From contig CANNFD010000001.1 of NCBI GenBank assembly GCA_947503885.1, forward strand, positions 186,001 through 250,000: a stretch of 64,000 nucleotides of DNA. Reading direction: 5' to 3'. Within the stretch, counting starts at the first letter, position 1, and the number at the start of each line of letters is the position of its first letter. Below, piece after piece: positions 19,302 to 29,844 of the stretch. The position numbers and the translations under genes were made by a program. Source of the DNA: an uncultured Olleya sp. (GTDB taxonomy: Bacteria > Bacteroidota > Bacteroidia > Flavobacteriales > Flavobacteriaceae). Below the pieces are notes generated by a model. It saw only the letters and a program-made list of their open reading frames with translations. It ran no database searches and had not been told where the DNA came from.

Positions 19302-19883
19302 TTAAAGCGTTATAAAATTTTTTAATATTTGTTCTCCTATACTACTGCTTTTTTCAGGGTGAAATTGAACTCCATAAAAATTAGCTTTTTGTAATGCAGA
19401 AGCGTAATTTAAACTATAAGTTGTGGTTGCAATACTTTCAATACAGCTTTCTGCATAAAAACTATGCACAGAATACATAAACGACTGATTTTTAACACCT
19501 TTAAATAGTTTTGATTTCAAATCTGTTATAGTGTTCCAGCCCATTTGTGGTACTTTTACTGTGTTATTAAAGCGTTTTACTTTAACATTAAAAATGTTTA
19601 ACCCTTTGGTATTTCCTTCTTCTGTAGATTTACACATTAGTTGCATCCCTAAACATATTCCTAAAACAGGTTGCTTTAATGTCGGAATTAAAATATCCAA
19701 ACCGCTAGATTTAAGCATTTGCATTGCCGAACTAGCCTCTCCAACACCAGGAAAAATTACTTTATCTGCTGTTTTAATAACTTCGGGATTATTTGATAAT
19801 ATAGCGTTATAACCCAAACGCTTAAACGCAAATTGAATGCTTTTTATATTTCCTGCTCCGTAATCTATAATTACTATTTTCAT
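19302..19883 (-). CDS. hisH: Imidazole glycerol phosphate synthase subunit HisH
   Basis: IIDYGAGNIKSI; LGICLGMQLM; FYGVQFHPEKS glutaminase motifs. Confidence 0.96.
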   Translation of the reverse strand: MKIVIIDYGAGNIKSIQFAFKRLGYNAILSNNPEVIKTADKVIFPGVGEASSAMQMLKSSGLDILIPTLKQPVLGICLGMQLMCKSTEEGNTKGLNIFNVKVKRFNNTVKVPQMGWNTITDLKSKLFKGVKNQSFMYSVHSFYAESCIESIATTTYSLNYASALQKANFYGVQFHPEKSSSIGEQILKNFITL

Positions 19884-19942
19884 ATTTAGTTTTTGACTTT
19901 TACTTTTGGCTATTAACGAGTGATAAATAGCTAAAAACTGAT

Positions 19943-21076
19943 TTACAACATCCCTTTTGTGCTTGGTAAAATCATTTTTTCAACGTCACGTTTTACAGCC
20001 ATTTTTATTGCTTTGGCAAATGCTTTAAAAATAGCTTCAATTTTATGATGCTCATTAATCCCTTCTGCTTTTATATTTAAGTTACATTTTGCACCATCTG
20101 TAAAGGATTTAAAAAAGTGAAAAAACATTTCGGTTGGCATTTTTCCAATCATTTCGCGTTTAAAATCTGCTTCCCAAACTAACCAATTTCTACCTCCAAA
20201 ATCAATTGCTACTTGTGCTAAGCAATCGTCCATAGGTAAGCTGAAACCGTATCTTTCTATACCTAATTTACCGTCCAAAGTTGTCGCAAACACTTCTCCT
20301 AATGCAATTGCTGTGTCTTCAATAGTGTGGTGTTCATCAACTTCTAAATCACCCTTCACTTTAATATTTAAATCTAATTGTCCATGACGTGCTATTTGAT
20401 CTAACATATGGTCAAAAAATGCAATTCCAGTATCAATGTTACTTTGTCCGTTACCATCTAGATTTAAATCAATATTAATTCTTGTTTCGTTAGTATTACG
20501 TGTTATGGTTCCTGTACGTTCTTTTGTTTTTAAAAAGGTGTAAATTGCTTCCCAATTATTACTTTCTAACACTATATATTGGTTTAATAACTCGCGTTTT
20601 ATCGTGATTTCATCAGTACCTAAGTTTGTGTTATCATTAATAAAAACCCCTTTAGCGCCTAAGTTTTTAGCTAGTTCCATATCTGTTAATCGGTCACCTA
20701 TAACAAAAGAGTTTGTTAAATCGTAATCGTGGTTAAAATATTTAGTTAGCAACCCTGTATTTGGTTTTCTTGTTGGAGCGTTATCTTTAGCAAATGTGCT
20801 ATCTATAAATTGCTCTTTAAAAGTAATCCCTTCTGCTTCAAATGTTTTTAAAATAAAATTATGAATTGACCAAAAACTGTCTTCTGGGTATACATCTGTC
20901 CCTAAACCATCTTGGTTTGTAACCATAACTATTTCAAAATCTAATTCTTTAGCAATTTTACTTAAGTAAGTGAATACTTTTGGGTAAAAGTCAAGCTTAT
21001 CAAAGCTATCAATTTGTTGGTCAGCAGGTTCTTTTATTAGTGTTCCGTCTCTGTCTATAAATAGTACTTTTTTCAT
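19943..21076 (-). CDS. hisB: Bifunctional histidinol-phosphatase / imidazoleglycerol-phosphate dehydratase
   Basis: N-terminal [15 protein letters not shown] motif; C-terminal [16 protein letters not shown] and [16 protein letters not shown]. Confidence 0.97.
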   Translation of the reverse strand: MKKVLFIDRDGTLIKEPADQQIDSFDKLDFYPKVFTYLSKIAKELDFEIVMVTNQDGLGTDVYPEDSFWSIHNFILKTFEAEGITFKEQFIDSTFAKDNAPTRKPNTGLLTKYFNHDYDLTNSFVIGDRLTDMELAKNLGAKGVFINDNTNLGTDEITIKRELLNQYIVLESNNWEAIYTFLKTKERTGTITRNTNETRINIDLNLDGNGQSNIDTGIAFFDHMLDQIARHGQLDLNIKVKGDLEVDEHHTIEDTAIALGEVFATTLDGKLGIERYGFSLPMDDCLAQVAIDFGGRNWLVWEADFKREMIGKMPTEMFFHFFKSFTDGAKCNLNIKAEGINEHHKIEAIFKAFAKAIKMAVKRDVEKMILPSTKGML

Positions 21077-21168
21077 CTTAATTTATTTTTTTGTCAAACT
21101 AAATTCAGCTTTTCATTATTTGTCGGGTGTATCTAAACAAGTTTAGCATACCATCGCTTACAGTTTTA

Positions 21169-22218
21169 TTAAAGGTTGCTTAACACCTCTATTAGCTTCT
21201 TATTTTCTAAAGAAGTTCCAATTGTTAAGCGTAAGCAATTACTGCATAAGGGTTGATTGGTTCTATTTCTAACCACAATCCCATTACTAATTAATTGGTT
21301 ATAGCGTTGATTTGCATCATCTACCTTAACTAACACAAAATTAGCTTCTGACGGATAAATAGTTTCGATATAATTTATCGTGGATAATGCCTTAATTAGT
21401 TGCGTTCTTTGTGCAATAATGCATTCAATTTCAGAATTAACTTTAACTTGATTTTTAAGTCTTACTACTGCATGTTGTTGTGTTAATACATTGACGTTAT
21501 AAGGTGGTTTAATCGTCTTTAAAATTGAAATAATTTCTGCGGAAGCATAACATATTCCTAATCTAATTCCTGCCATACCATAAGCTTTAGACAAGGTTTG
21601 AGTAATAATTAAATTAGGAAACTCTTGTAATCTACTAATCCAACTTTGTTGATTTGAAAAATCAATATAAGCTTCGTCAATAACTACAATTCCATTAAAT
21701 TTATTTAATAACATTTCAATTTTAGAAGCGTCAAAACTATTGGCAGTTGGATTATTTGGCGAACATAAAAATAGCAGTTTAGACTTAGTGTTTTGAGCTT
21801 CTAGAATAGCCTCTGTGTCAGGTTGAAAACCTTCTGTTAATTCTATTTTTATAACCTCAATAGCATTAGTATTTGCTAATACTTCATACATTCCGTAAGT
21901 TGGCGGTAAAGTGATGACATTATCTTCATTCGGCTCACAAAAAGTTCTGAAAATAAGATCCAATACTTCATCACTTCCATTACCTAATAGGATTTTATTT
22001 ACTGACACCCCTTTAATTGTAGACAACAATGTTTTTACTTTGAGTTGTTGTGGATCGGGATAACGATTAAGTCCATTATTAAAAGGATTCTCGTTAGCGT
22101 CCAAAATTACCATATTATCTGTAGTAACTTCTTTATACTCATCTCTTGCTGAGGAATATGGTTTTAATGCTTTGATATTAGCTCTAACCAGGTTATTTAT
22201 GTTGAAATTTTGTTTCAT
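21169..22218 (-). CDS. hisC: Histidinol-phosphate aminotransferase
   Basis: LDANENPFN; LLGNGSDEVLDLIFRTF; SPNNPTAN; TQTLSKAYGMAGIRLG. Confidence 0.96.
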   Translation of the reverse strand: MKQNFNINNLVRANIKALKPYSSARDEYKEVTTDNMVILDANENPFNNGLNRYPDPQQLKVKTLLSTIKGVSVNKILLGNGSDEVLDLIFRTFCEPNEDNVITLPPTYGMYEVLANTNAIEVIKIELTEGFQPDTEAILEAQNTKSKLLFLCSPNNPTANSFDASKIEMLLNKFNGIVVIDEAYIDFSNQQSWISRLQEFPNLIITQTLSKAYGMAGIRLGICYASAEIISILKTIKPPYNVNVLTQQHAVVRLKNQVKVNSEIECIIAQRTQLIKALSTINYIETIYPSEANFVLVKVDDANQRYNQLISNGIVVRNRTNQPLCSNCLRLTIGTSLENKKLIEVLSNL

Positions 22219-22299
22219 TTTGTTTTAATTACTGAATTTGTTTCAGTTGTCGTTATTTATACTTGTGTGCTACTGAAGCGGGTTTAGTATGATCTTGTG

Positions 22300-23583
22300 T
22301 TATTTTAAATCTTTTAATCTAATAGTTACAGCATTTTTATGTGCTTGTAATCCTTCGGCTTCAGCCATTAACTCTATAGTTTCTCCAATGTTTTTTAACC
22401 CTTGCTTTGTAATGTTTTGAAATGTAATTGCTTTTGTAAAGCTATCTAAATTGACACCAGAATACGCTTTACTAAAACCATTGGTTGGCAAGGTATGATT
22501 AGTCCCAGATGCATAATCACCTGCGCTTTCTGGTGTGTAGTTTCCAATAAATACTGATCCAGCGTTTTCAATTCCGTTTACATAAAAATCGTTGTTTTTA
22601 GTGCATACAATAAAATGTTCTGGTCCATATTGGTTAATCATATCTAAGGCGATTTTATCCGTTTTAACTAAAATTGATTTAGAGTTTTGTATCGCTTGAT
22701 TAGCTATTTGAAACCTTGGCAGGTCTTTAATCTGTACTTCAATTTGTTCTGATACTGCGTTAATTAATTTTTGGGATGTTGATACCAAAATCACTTGACT
22801 ATCTATGCCATGTTCTGCTTGACTTAATAAATCTGATGCAACATAACTTGCATTTGCAGTATCATCTGCAACCACTAACAACTCACTTGGTCCAGCAGGC
22901 ATATCGATAGCAACTCCATATTTGGTCGCTAATTGCTTAGCAACAGTTACAAATTGATTACCAGGTCCAAAAATTTTGTACACTTGCGGAATACTTTTTG
23001 TCCCAAAGGTTAATCCTGCAATTGCCTGGATCCCACCAACTTTAATAATTTTTGTGACACCACATAATTGAGCAGCATATAAAATTTCGTTAGCAATTTC
23101 ACCCTCTTTATTTGGAGGAGAACAAAGTACAACTTCTTTACAGCCTGCTATTTGCGCAGGAATAGCCAACATTAAAACTGTTGAAAATAAAGGAGCTGTG
23201 CCTGCTGGAATATAAATCCCAACTTTTTGAATGGCTCTTTTTTCTTGCCAACAGCTTACGCCTTCTGTAGTTTGGATATAAACATTATCGTTTTTTTGAG
23301 CTTCATGAAATGCCTGGATATTGTCTTTTGCTTGTTGAATAGCTTCTTTTAATTTGGTTGAAATTTTAGAACTTGCTTCCTCAATTTCTTTGGTGTTAAC
23401 AGTATTTGAAGTTAATTTGGCTCCGTCAAATAATTGCGTGTATTTAACAATAGCTTTATCACCATTACGTTTTACGTCTTCAAAAATTTGAGTTACCGTA
23501 ACCTCTATATCCTTAACCGTTTGTGTTGGCCTTTTTAATAGTTCTGACCAAGTTGATTGTTCTGGGTTTATTATTGTTTTCAT
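22300..23583 (-). CDS. hisD: Histidinol dehydrogenase
   Basis: VGIYIPAGTAPLFSTVLM; KIFGPGNQFVTVAKQ; AEHGIDSQVILVS; YGPEHFIV. Confidence 0.97.
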   Translation of the reverse strand: MKTIINPEQSTWSELLKRPTQTVKDIEVTVTQIFEDVKRNGDKAIVKYTQLFDGAKLTSNTVNTKEIEEASSKISTKLKEAIQQAKDNIQAFHEAQKNDNVYIQTTEGVSCWQEKRAIQKVGIYIPAGTAPLFSTVLMLAIPAQIAGCKEVVLCSPPNKEGEIANEILYAAQLCGVTKIIKVGGIQAIAGLTFGTKSIPQVYKIFGPGNQFVTVAKQLATKYGVAIDMPAGPSELLVVADDTANASYVASDLLSQAEHGIDSQVILVSTSQKLINAVSEQIEVQIKDLPRFQIANQAIQNSKSILVKTDKIALDMINQYGPEHFIVCTKNNDFYVNGIENAGSVFIGNYTPESAGDYASGTNHTLPTNGFSKAYSGVNLDSFTKAITFQNITKQGLKNIGETIELMAEAEGLQAHKNAVTIRLKDLK

Positions 23584-24440
23584 TATAGTACCATATTATC
23601 GATTGGACAAACTAGGATGCCTTCTGCTCCATTTAATTTTAATTCGTCTATAATTTCCCAAAACTCATTTTTATTAATTACAGAGTGTACTGAGCTCCAT
23701 CCTGCTTGCGCAAGAGGTAATACCGTTGGACTTTTCATACCTGGTAAAATATTAATGATAGCATTAACTTTACTATTAGGCGCATTAAGCAGCACGTAAC
23801 GGGATTGTCTAGCTTTTAAAACAGATTGAAGTCTAAATTGCAGCTTGTCAAGTATTGCTTGATTAACTGTAGATATTAAAGGAGACACTGCTAACACTGC
23901 TTCGGATTTTAAAATTACTTCTACTTCCTTTAATCCGTTTTTAAACAAGGTGCTTCCACTTGATACAATATCTACAACAGCGTCTGCTAAACCTATATTT
24001 GGTGCAATCTCTACAGAGCCATTAATGATGTGTAAATTGGCAGTTACTCCGTTTTTGTTTAAATACTGATTCACTGTATTTGGATAAGAAGTAGCGATAC
24101 GTTTACCTTGTAAGTCTTTAACTGTATTGTATTTTACACCTTTAGGAACAGCTATTGAAACTTTACAACTTGAAAATCCTAATTTTTCGGTAATTGAAAT
24201 ATCATTACCTTTTTCTATAAGTATGTTTTCTCCAATAATAGCAACGTCTACAACTCCATCTTTAAGGTATTGTGGAATGTCTCCATTACGTAGATAAAAA
24301 ATTTCTAGAGGAAAATTTTTAGCTGATGCTTTTAATTGGTCTTTACCGTTATCTATAGAAATACCAACGTCTTTTAGGATTTGCATCGAATCCTGATTTA
24401 ATCGTCCTGATTTTTGAACTGCAATTTTTAATTTACTCAT
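23583..24440 (-). CDS. hisG: ATP phosphoribosyltransferase, long form
   Basis: KIAVQKSGRLNQDSMQILKD; RNGDIPQYLKDGVVDVAIIGEN; GLADAVVDIVSSGSTL; C-terminal regulatory domain. Confidence 0.97.
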   Translation of the reverse strand: MSKLKIAVQKSGRLNQDSMQILKDVGISIDNGKDQLKASAKNFPLEIFYLRNGDIPQYLKDGVVDVAIIGENILIEKGNDISITEKLGFSSCKVSIAVPKGVKYNTVKDLQGKRIATSYPNTVNQYLNKNGVTANLHIINGSVEIAPNIGLADAVVDIVSSGSTLFKNGLKEVEVILKSEAVLAVSPLISTVNQAILDKLQFRLQSVLKARQSRYVLLNAPNSKVNAIINILPGMKSPTVLPLAQAGWSSVHSVINKNEFWEIIDELKLNGAEGILVCPIDNMVL

Positions 24441-24490
24441 AGTGTTTTTGATTGTGTATGAGTAAATCTTAGGAAAGTGTATAAAAACAA

Positions 24491-24519
24491 AAAACCGTTT
24501 GATTTACTCAAACGGTTTT
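24491..24519 (-). terminator. his operon attenuator terminator
   Basis: Minus strand aaaaccgtttga-gtaaa-tcaaacggtttt followed by tgttttta, located between the leader peptide and hisG. Confidence 0.85.
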
Positions 24520-24549
24520 AAAAATATTTTGGGTTTATTCAATACATCT

Positions 24550-24606
24550 TCAACTGGCTTGAGTGCTAGTATGAAAATGATGATGTAAAGATTGAATAAA
24601 ATTCAT
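24550..24606 (-). CDS. his operon leader peptide, 18 aa (not in supplied ORF track)
   Basis: ATG AAT TTT ATT CAA TCT TTA CAT CAT CAT TTT CAT ACT AGC ACT CAA GCC AGT TGA = MNFIQSLHHHFHTSTQAS*, 4 His in 5 codons, upstream of hisG. Confidence 0.88.
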   Translation of the reverse strand: MNFIQSLHHHFHTSTQAS

Positions 24607-24685
24607 TTTTTGTTTTTTGTCTGAACAAAGATTCTGAAAAAAAGTTTACAAAACCTAATTGTTGTTCATTATTTTTTTAAAATTT

Positions 24686-25501
24686 CTATTGGTTACCTAA
24701 TATAATTGGCATTCCGCTATCTCCAGAACCAATTACAATAACCTTACTATTAGGCGATTCTGACAACTTTACGGTCGCTTCAATACCTTTGTCTTGCAAA
24801 ATTTTATCAGTTAAAGATGCACTTAAAATTCTGTTTGCATCTGCCTTACCTTGTGCTTCAATAATTACTTTTTCAGCTTCTTTAGATGCTGTTACTAATC
24901 TAAATTCATATTCTAAAGACTCTTGCTCTTGCTTTAATTTACGCTCAATAGCTTCTTTAATAGTAGGTGGTAATGTTACATCTCTAACCAAAACCTCATT
25001 TAATTGAATGTATTGATTTTCGACAAGTTTTTTAGTTTCTTCAAAAATCTCTTGTTGAATTGCATCACGCTTGCTAGAATATAATTGCTCTGGAGTATAT
25101 CTACCTACAACGCTTCTTGCTGCAGAGCGTACTGCTGGCAATAATACACGTCCTATATATTCTTTACTTTTTTCTTGGTGTAATTTTCCTAAGTTTTTAT
25201 AATCTGGTTGAAACCAAATTGAAGCATCCAATTTAATATCCAATCCGTTTGAAGATAAAGCACTCATTTTTTCAAAAACCTCTTGTTGTCTTACCTCATA
25301 GATAAACACCTTGTTCCATGGTGCTACAATATGAAATCCTTCACTCATAGGTGGCTCATCAACTACAACCCCTTTTCCAAAAGTTTGAAAAAGCACACCT
25401 GCTTGTCCAGAATCAATAGTTACTGCTGTTTTAGCTATTAAAATTATTGCTATTACAGCTGCAATAAGTATTGGGAATGCAATTTTTGGTAATTTTTCCA
25501 T
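24686..25501 (-). CDS. Prohibitin/SPFH-domain membrane protein
   Basis: VTIDSGQAGVLFQTFGKGVV; RSAARSVVGRYTPEQLYSSKRDAIQQEI. Confidence 0.92.
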   Translation of the reverse strand: MEKLPKIAFPILIAAVIAIILIAKTAVTIDSGQAGVLFQTFGKGVVVDEPPMSEGFHIVAPWNKVFIYEVRQQEVFEKMSALSSNGLDIKLDASIWFQPDYKNLGKLHQEKSKEYIGRVLLPAVRSAARSVVGRYTPEQLYSSKRDAIQQEIFEETKKLVENQYIQLNEVLVRDVTLPPTIKEAIERKLKQEQESLEYEFRLVTASKEAEKVIIEAQGKADANRILSASLTDKILQDKGIEATVKLSESPNSKVIVIGSGDSGMPIILGNQ

Positions 25502-25516
25502 CGTATTTTTTTATTT

Positions 25517-27550
25517 TTAAATTAATCCTTGATATTTTCTTAAAAACCACTCTAGCGATAAACTTAACGCTATGATAAATAGTAAATAATACCAGTCGAC
25601 CAAAGGTACGATACTTTTGTTACTTTTTTGAATGGGTTGGTAACGATTATCTGTTAATAAATCCTTAAATACCCCTTCGGTATTATCTATAAAATAAGGT
25701 GTTGCTTTACTATTAGTAGCTAATTGTTGCAACTTTGTTACATCTGCATTTAAAAATTGTTGTTCGACATTATATTCTAAAACTTTGAAACGTCCTGAAA
25801 CCGAAATATTTTCTGAAGACGCACTAGCTGTAAAGTTGTAATCTCCAGACTCTAATCCGTTTAAATTAACTTGATAACTATTCCCTTTTAAAATTAAAGG
25901 TCTATTAAAAGTTACTTGAGATTCTTTATTTTTTAATAAAATTGATAATGACTCATTAGCATCAAACTCGTAATTTTTATTAAAAAACTGAGCATTAATA
26001 ACAATGTTATCGCTTCCATTATAAAATGAATTATAATCCAGACTTAGCCTATTTTTGCGCTTGTTAGATGCTAAATACTGCACTAATTTGCCTATAAAGT
26101 TATCAAATGCTAAAAAACTATCGTCATTTAAATAGCTTTGAGAACGCCACTTCCAAATGTCTTCTCCAAATAACACTGCTTCTCTCCTACCATTAGATTC
26201 TAAAGTTGCTAGTAATGGTGCATCTGTTTTAATACCAGAAACGGTTTTGTATAATATAGTTTCAAAAGGAGTTTTAAAATCGGCTTCGCCAAAAGTTGAT
26301 TTTAATGGCGGAAGAGTTTCAAAATCTAAATCTTCTATAATAAAAGCAGAATAATTAGTATTTAAATTAGGTTGATAATCTTCGGTTTGTGATGTAATAT
26401 CTAAACTATAATTTAATGTTTCATTATTTAAAAAACGCCAATCCGTTTTAGAGCCTGTAATAGTCCATTTATTTATGTTTTGTTGCTCTAATTCACTTAT
26501 CAACTCCTTAAATGAATTGTTTGGCTGATACATGATAACCAATTGAAAATCATTTAATTGACCAATTATTTTATTTGGCTTTAAAAAGACAACTTCACGT
26601 TGTTCATTACTCTCAATACTCTTTTTTAAAGCTCCTAAATCCGGATGCAATACTGTGCTTACAATAGCAATTTTTGATTTTTGATCAATGACTTCTACTG
26701 CAAAGTTTTTATAATTATTGGTTTTATTTTTTTCAGCGTCAAGTGGTATGACTTGTGCTTTATAACTTTGCACCCCAGCACTATTTGCTGGCAACGTAAA
26801 GTTTAAAATAATACTATTGTGTGATTTATCTAATACTAATGGTTTAGAAAAAACAGTAGTATTCCCTTTAGTTACTACAAATTTGCTTGAAATTTGTTGA
26901 TTACCATTATAAACTACAATAGCCTCAACAGGGAATTTATTTTTTAAATAAGCGTATTTATTTACATTTAACTTACTAATCTGTAAATCCGAATATACCG
27001 TAGTATCTCCTAAAATTATTGGATAAATGGGTTGATTATACTTTTTTGCCGAAAACTGATAATCACTACCGATAGTTTGATTTCCGTCTGTAATTAAAAT
27101 TGTTGGTGCTACGGTGTTTTTATAAACTTGTGACAGCTCTTTAAATACCTTATCTAAATTAGTCTGGGTTTTGTTAAAAGTTAAGCTATCATTAGCATTT
27201 AAAGTACTTCCAAAAGAAAACACTTCGACATTAAATTTATCTGATAATTGAGCGTTATTTTGGATAGAATTTAAAAATACTTTTGCATTTTGATCTTGAT
27301 TTAAGTGTTTTAAGGAAGCTGAATTATCTACTGCTAGCACCAAGTTTGGTTTTTCAGTATAATATTTTACCTGTTCAAATTTTGGATTTATTAAAAGTAA
27401 TAATATTGAGAATAACGTTATAAAACGCAAAAACACAAAAAGCGCATTATAATTAGATGCGCTTTTTGTTTTGTATTTATATTGGAATAACGCTAATAAC
27501 AGCGCTATTACTCCAGCTAAAATGATATATAAGAGTGTTTCTGTTGACAT
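25517..27550 (-). CDS. Large membrane protein with vWA-like region
   Basis: N- and C-terminal TM helices; LVLAVDNSASLKHLN resembles a MIDAS DxSxS segment. Confidence 0.7.
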   Translation of the reverse strand: MSTETLLYIILAGVIALLLALFQYKYKTKSASNYNALFVFLRFITLFSILLLLINPKFEQVKYYTEKPNLVLAVDNSASLKHLNQDQNAKVFLNSIQNNAQLSDKFNVEVFSFGSTLNANDSLTFNKTQTNLDKVFKELSQVYKNTVAPTILITDGNQTIGSDYQFSAKKYNQPIYPIILGDTTVYSDLQISKLNVNKYAYLKNKFPVEAIVVYNGNQQISSKFVVTKGNTTVFSKPLVLDKSHNSIILNFTLPANSAGVQSYKAQVIPLDAEKNKTNNYKNFAVEVIDQKSKIAIVSTVLHPDLGALKKSIESNEQREVVFLKPNKIIGQLNDFQLVIMYQPNNSFKELISELEQQNINKWTITGSKTDWRFLNNETLNYSLDITSQTEDYQPNLNTNYSAFIIEDLDFETLPPLKSTFGEADFKTPFETILYKTVSGIKTDAPLLATLESNGRREAVLFGEDIWKWRSQSYLNDDSFLAFDNFIGKLVQYLASNKRKNRLSLDYNSFYNGSDNIVINAQFFNKNYEFDANESLSILLKNKESQVTFNRPLILKGNSYQVNLNGLESGDYNFTASASSENISVSGRFKVLEYNVEQQFLNADVTKLQQLATNSKATPYFIDNTEGVFKDLLTDNRYQPIQKSNKSIVPLVDWYYLLFIIALSLSLEWFLRKYQGLI

Positions 27551-27558
27551 TAATTAAA

Positions 27559-28305
27559 TTAAGTTAACATTCCACCATCAACATTGATGGTTTGACCTGT
27601 AACATAAGCTGACATGTCTGAAGCTAAAAACACACATACATTTGCTATATCCTCTGGTGTACCACCACGTTTAAGCGGTATTGCATTACGCCATCCTTTT
27701 ACAGTGTCTTCATCTAATTTTGCTGTCATTTCTGTTTCAATAAAACCAGGAGCAATTACGTTACTTCTAATGTTTCTTGAACCTAACTCTAAAGCTACAG
27801 ACTTAGAAAAACCAATAATACCGGCTTTTGATGCAGCATAGTTAGTTTGCCCAGCATTACCTTTAACACCAACAACAGAACTCATGTTAATAATTGAGCC
27901 TTTACGCTGCTTCAACATTGTGCGTTGTACTGCTTTGGTCATATTAAAAACAGACTTAAGGTTGACTTCGATGACTTTATCAAAATCGTCCTCACCCATT
28001 CTCATTAATAAATTATCCTTTGTAATTCCGGCATTATTGATTAATACATCAATACTTCCAAATTCTGCTAAAACATCTTCTGCTAGTTGCTGTGCTTCGT
28101 CAAAACTTGCTGCATTACTTTTATATCCTTTTGCTTTAACTCCCAAAGCGATTAATTCTTTTTCTAATTCGTTAGCAGCTTCTACAGATGAACTGTAAGT
28201 GAATGCTACATTTGCGCCTTGTTGTGCAAATACTTGAGCAATACCTTTACCAATACCTCTACTAGCTCCTGTGATTATAGCTGTTTTTCCTTCTAATAGT
28301 TTCAT
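27559..28305 (-). CDS. fabG: 3-oxoacyl-[acyl-carrier-protein] reductase
   Basis: ITGASRGIGKGIA; NNAGITKDNLLMRM; YAASKAGIIGFSKSVALE; APGFIETEMT. Confidence 0.95.
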   Translation of the reverse strand: MKLLEGKTAIITGASRGIGKGIAQVFAQQGANVAFTYSSSVEAANELEKELIALGVKAKGYKSNAASFDEAQQLAEDVLAEFGSIDVLINNAGITKDNLLMRMGEDDFDKVIEVNLKSVFNMTKAVQRTMLKQRKGSIINMSSVVGVKGNAGQTNYAASKAGIIGFSKSVALELGSRNIRSNVIAPGFIETEMTAKLDEDTVKGWRNAIPLKRGGTPEDIANVCVFLASDMSAYVTGQTINVDGGMLT

Positions 28306-28433
28306 AAATAATAAATAGGGTTAATTTAATTTCTACTTAAGTAGAAATGAAAACTTTAATGGTTTCTATTTTTTTGCAGATACCAAAAGAAATTTTCATA
28401 TTCAAATATAACAAATACAAGTTGCATGAAATA

Positions 28434-28463
28434 AAAAAACCTCACAAAAAATGTGAGGTTTTT
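28434..28463. terminator. Intrinsic terminator
   Basis: aaaaacctcaca/tgtgaggttttt hairpin downstream of sucD. Confidence 0.8.
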
Positions 28464-28482
28464 AAGATATATCTGTTATTGT

Positions 28483-29355
28483 TTAGCCTAAAACTTCGGC
28501 TACTTTTTTACCAATTTCAGCTGGAGAATCTACAACGTGGATTCCACATTCTCTCATAATTGCTTTTTTAGCTTGAGCTGTATCATCAGATCCACCTACA
28601 ATTGCTCCTGCGTGACCCATTGTACGTCCTGCTGGTGCAGTTTCTCCTGCGATAAAACCAATTATAGGTTTTTTACTACCTGAAGCTTTGTACCAATTAG
28701 CAGCATCTGCTTCTAATTGCCCTCCAATTTCACCGATCATTACTACACATTCAGTTTCTGGGTCATTTATTAATAACTCTACTGCTTCTTTTGTAGTTGT
28801 TCCGATAATTGGATCTCCACCAATACCAATTGCTGTAGTAATACCTAATCCTTGTTTTACAACTTGATCAGCTGCTTCATAAGTTAAAGTACCAGATTTA
28901 GATACAATACCAACTTTTCCTTTTTTGAAAACAAAACCTGGCATAATACCAACTTTAGCTTCACCTGGAGTAATAACTCCTGGACAGTTTGGCCCAATTA
29001 ATCTACAGTCTTTATCTTTGATATAAGCTGCAGCTTTAATCATATCTGCTACTGGGATACCCTCTGTAATACAAATAATTACTTTTATTCCTGCATTAGC
29101 TGCTTCCATAATTGCGTCTGCTGCAAATGCTGGTGGAACGAAAATAATAGTAGTGTCTGCTCCTGCTTTATCTACTGCTTCTTGAACAGTATTAAAAACT
29201 GGTCTGTCTAAATGTGTTTGACCACCTTTACCTGGTGTTACACCACCTACTACATTTGTACCGTATTCAATCATTTGACCTGCGTGAAAAGTACCTTCAC
29301 TACCTGTAAATCCTTGAACTATTATTTTTGAATCTTTGTTTACTAAAACGCTCAT
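28483..29355 (-). CDS. sucD: Succinate-CoA ligase subunit alpha
   Basis: [59 protein letters not shown] active-site His region. Confidence 0.97.
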   Translation of the reverse strand: MSVLVNKDSKIIVQGFTGSEGTFHAGQMIEYGTNVVGGVTPGKGGQTHLDRPVFNTVQEAVDKAGADTTIIFVPPAFAADAIMEAANAGIKVIICITEGIPVADMIKAAAYIKDKDCRLIGPNCPGVITPGEAKVGIMPGFVFKKGKVGIVSKSGTLTYEAADQVVKQGLGITTAIGIGGDPIIGTTTKEAVELLINDPETECVVMIGEIGGQLEADAANWYKASGSKKPIIGFIAGETAPAGRTMGHAGAIVGGSDDTAQAKKAIMRECGIHVVDSPAEIGKKVAEVLG

Positions 29356-29451
29356 GTTTTGTATTGATTAAGAAGTTTTATTTTGAATTGTTATTTGCAA
29401 TGCAAAAGTAAGATTTTGATTGCGATTACTAAAGTAAATTATTTTTTATTT

Positions 29452-29844
29452 TTACGAATATGAAGATAAACTTGATGGGTTTTCATCAAACAACTGACTT
29501 ATTTCAAACCCTTTATACAAAAGCCCGTCTTTTACTTCCCAAATAGAAATAAAATGTGCGATAGGCTCAATTTCGTCTGGTCTTTCAATTGTTGCTGCAT
29601 ACGCAGTATAACGTGCAGTAATCGTATTATTATCTTCTAATAGATGACTTAACTTATACGTGAAAGTCACAAAAGATTTTCTGATTTCTTTTAATTTATT
29701 ATTAATTCCATCATGGTCTAAAGCTGTATAACCCCTGCTACTATTCCAATGTAATTGACAGTTTTTGTCAAACATATCTATAGCGTTTTCTGCTTTTACT
29801 AAATCTAAATTATAAAAAGCTTCTACAATTGCTTTTGCTGCCAT
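29452..29844 (-). CDS. NTF2-like/SnoaL-type protein
   Basis: Size and pattern (AFYNLDLVKAENAIDMFDKNCQLHWN...HFISIWEVKDGLL) typical of the NTF2-like fold. Confidence 0.65.
   Translation of the reverse strand: MAAKAIVEAFYNLDLVKAENAIDMFDKNCQLHWNSSRGYTALDHDGINNKLKEIRKSFVTFTYKLSHLLEDNNTITARYTAYAATIERPDEIEPIAHFISIWEVKDGLLYKGFEISQLFDENPSSLSSYS

Larger units (their letters stand above)
24485..24606 (-). promoter_or_regulatory. Transcription attenuator of the his operon (pause hairpin, antiterminator, terminator)
   Basis: Pause-type stem 24591-24600/24534-24543 (10 bp perfect) plus 24582-24586/24544-24548; antiterminator ACTCAAGC (24564-24557) with GTTTGAGT (24513-24506), 8 bp with one G-U, which overlaps the terminator 5' arm. 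Confidence 0.8.
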
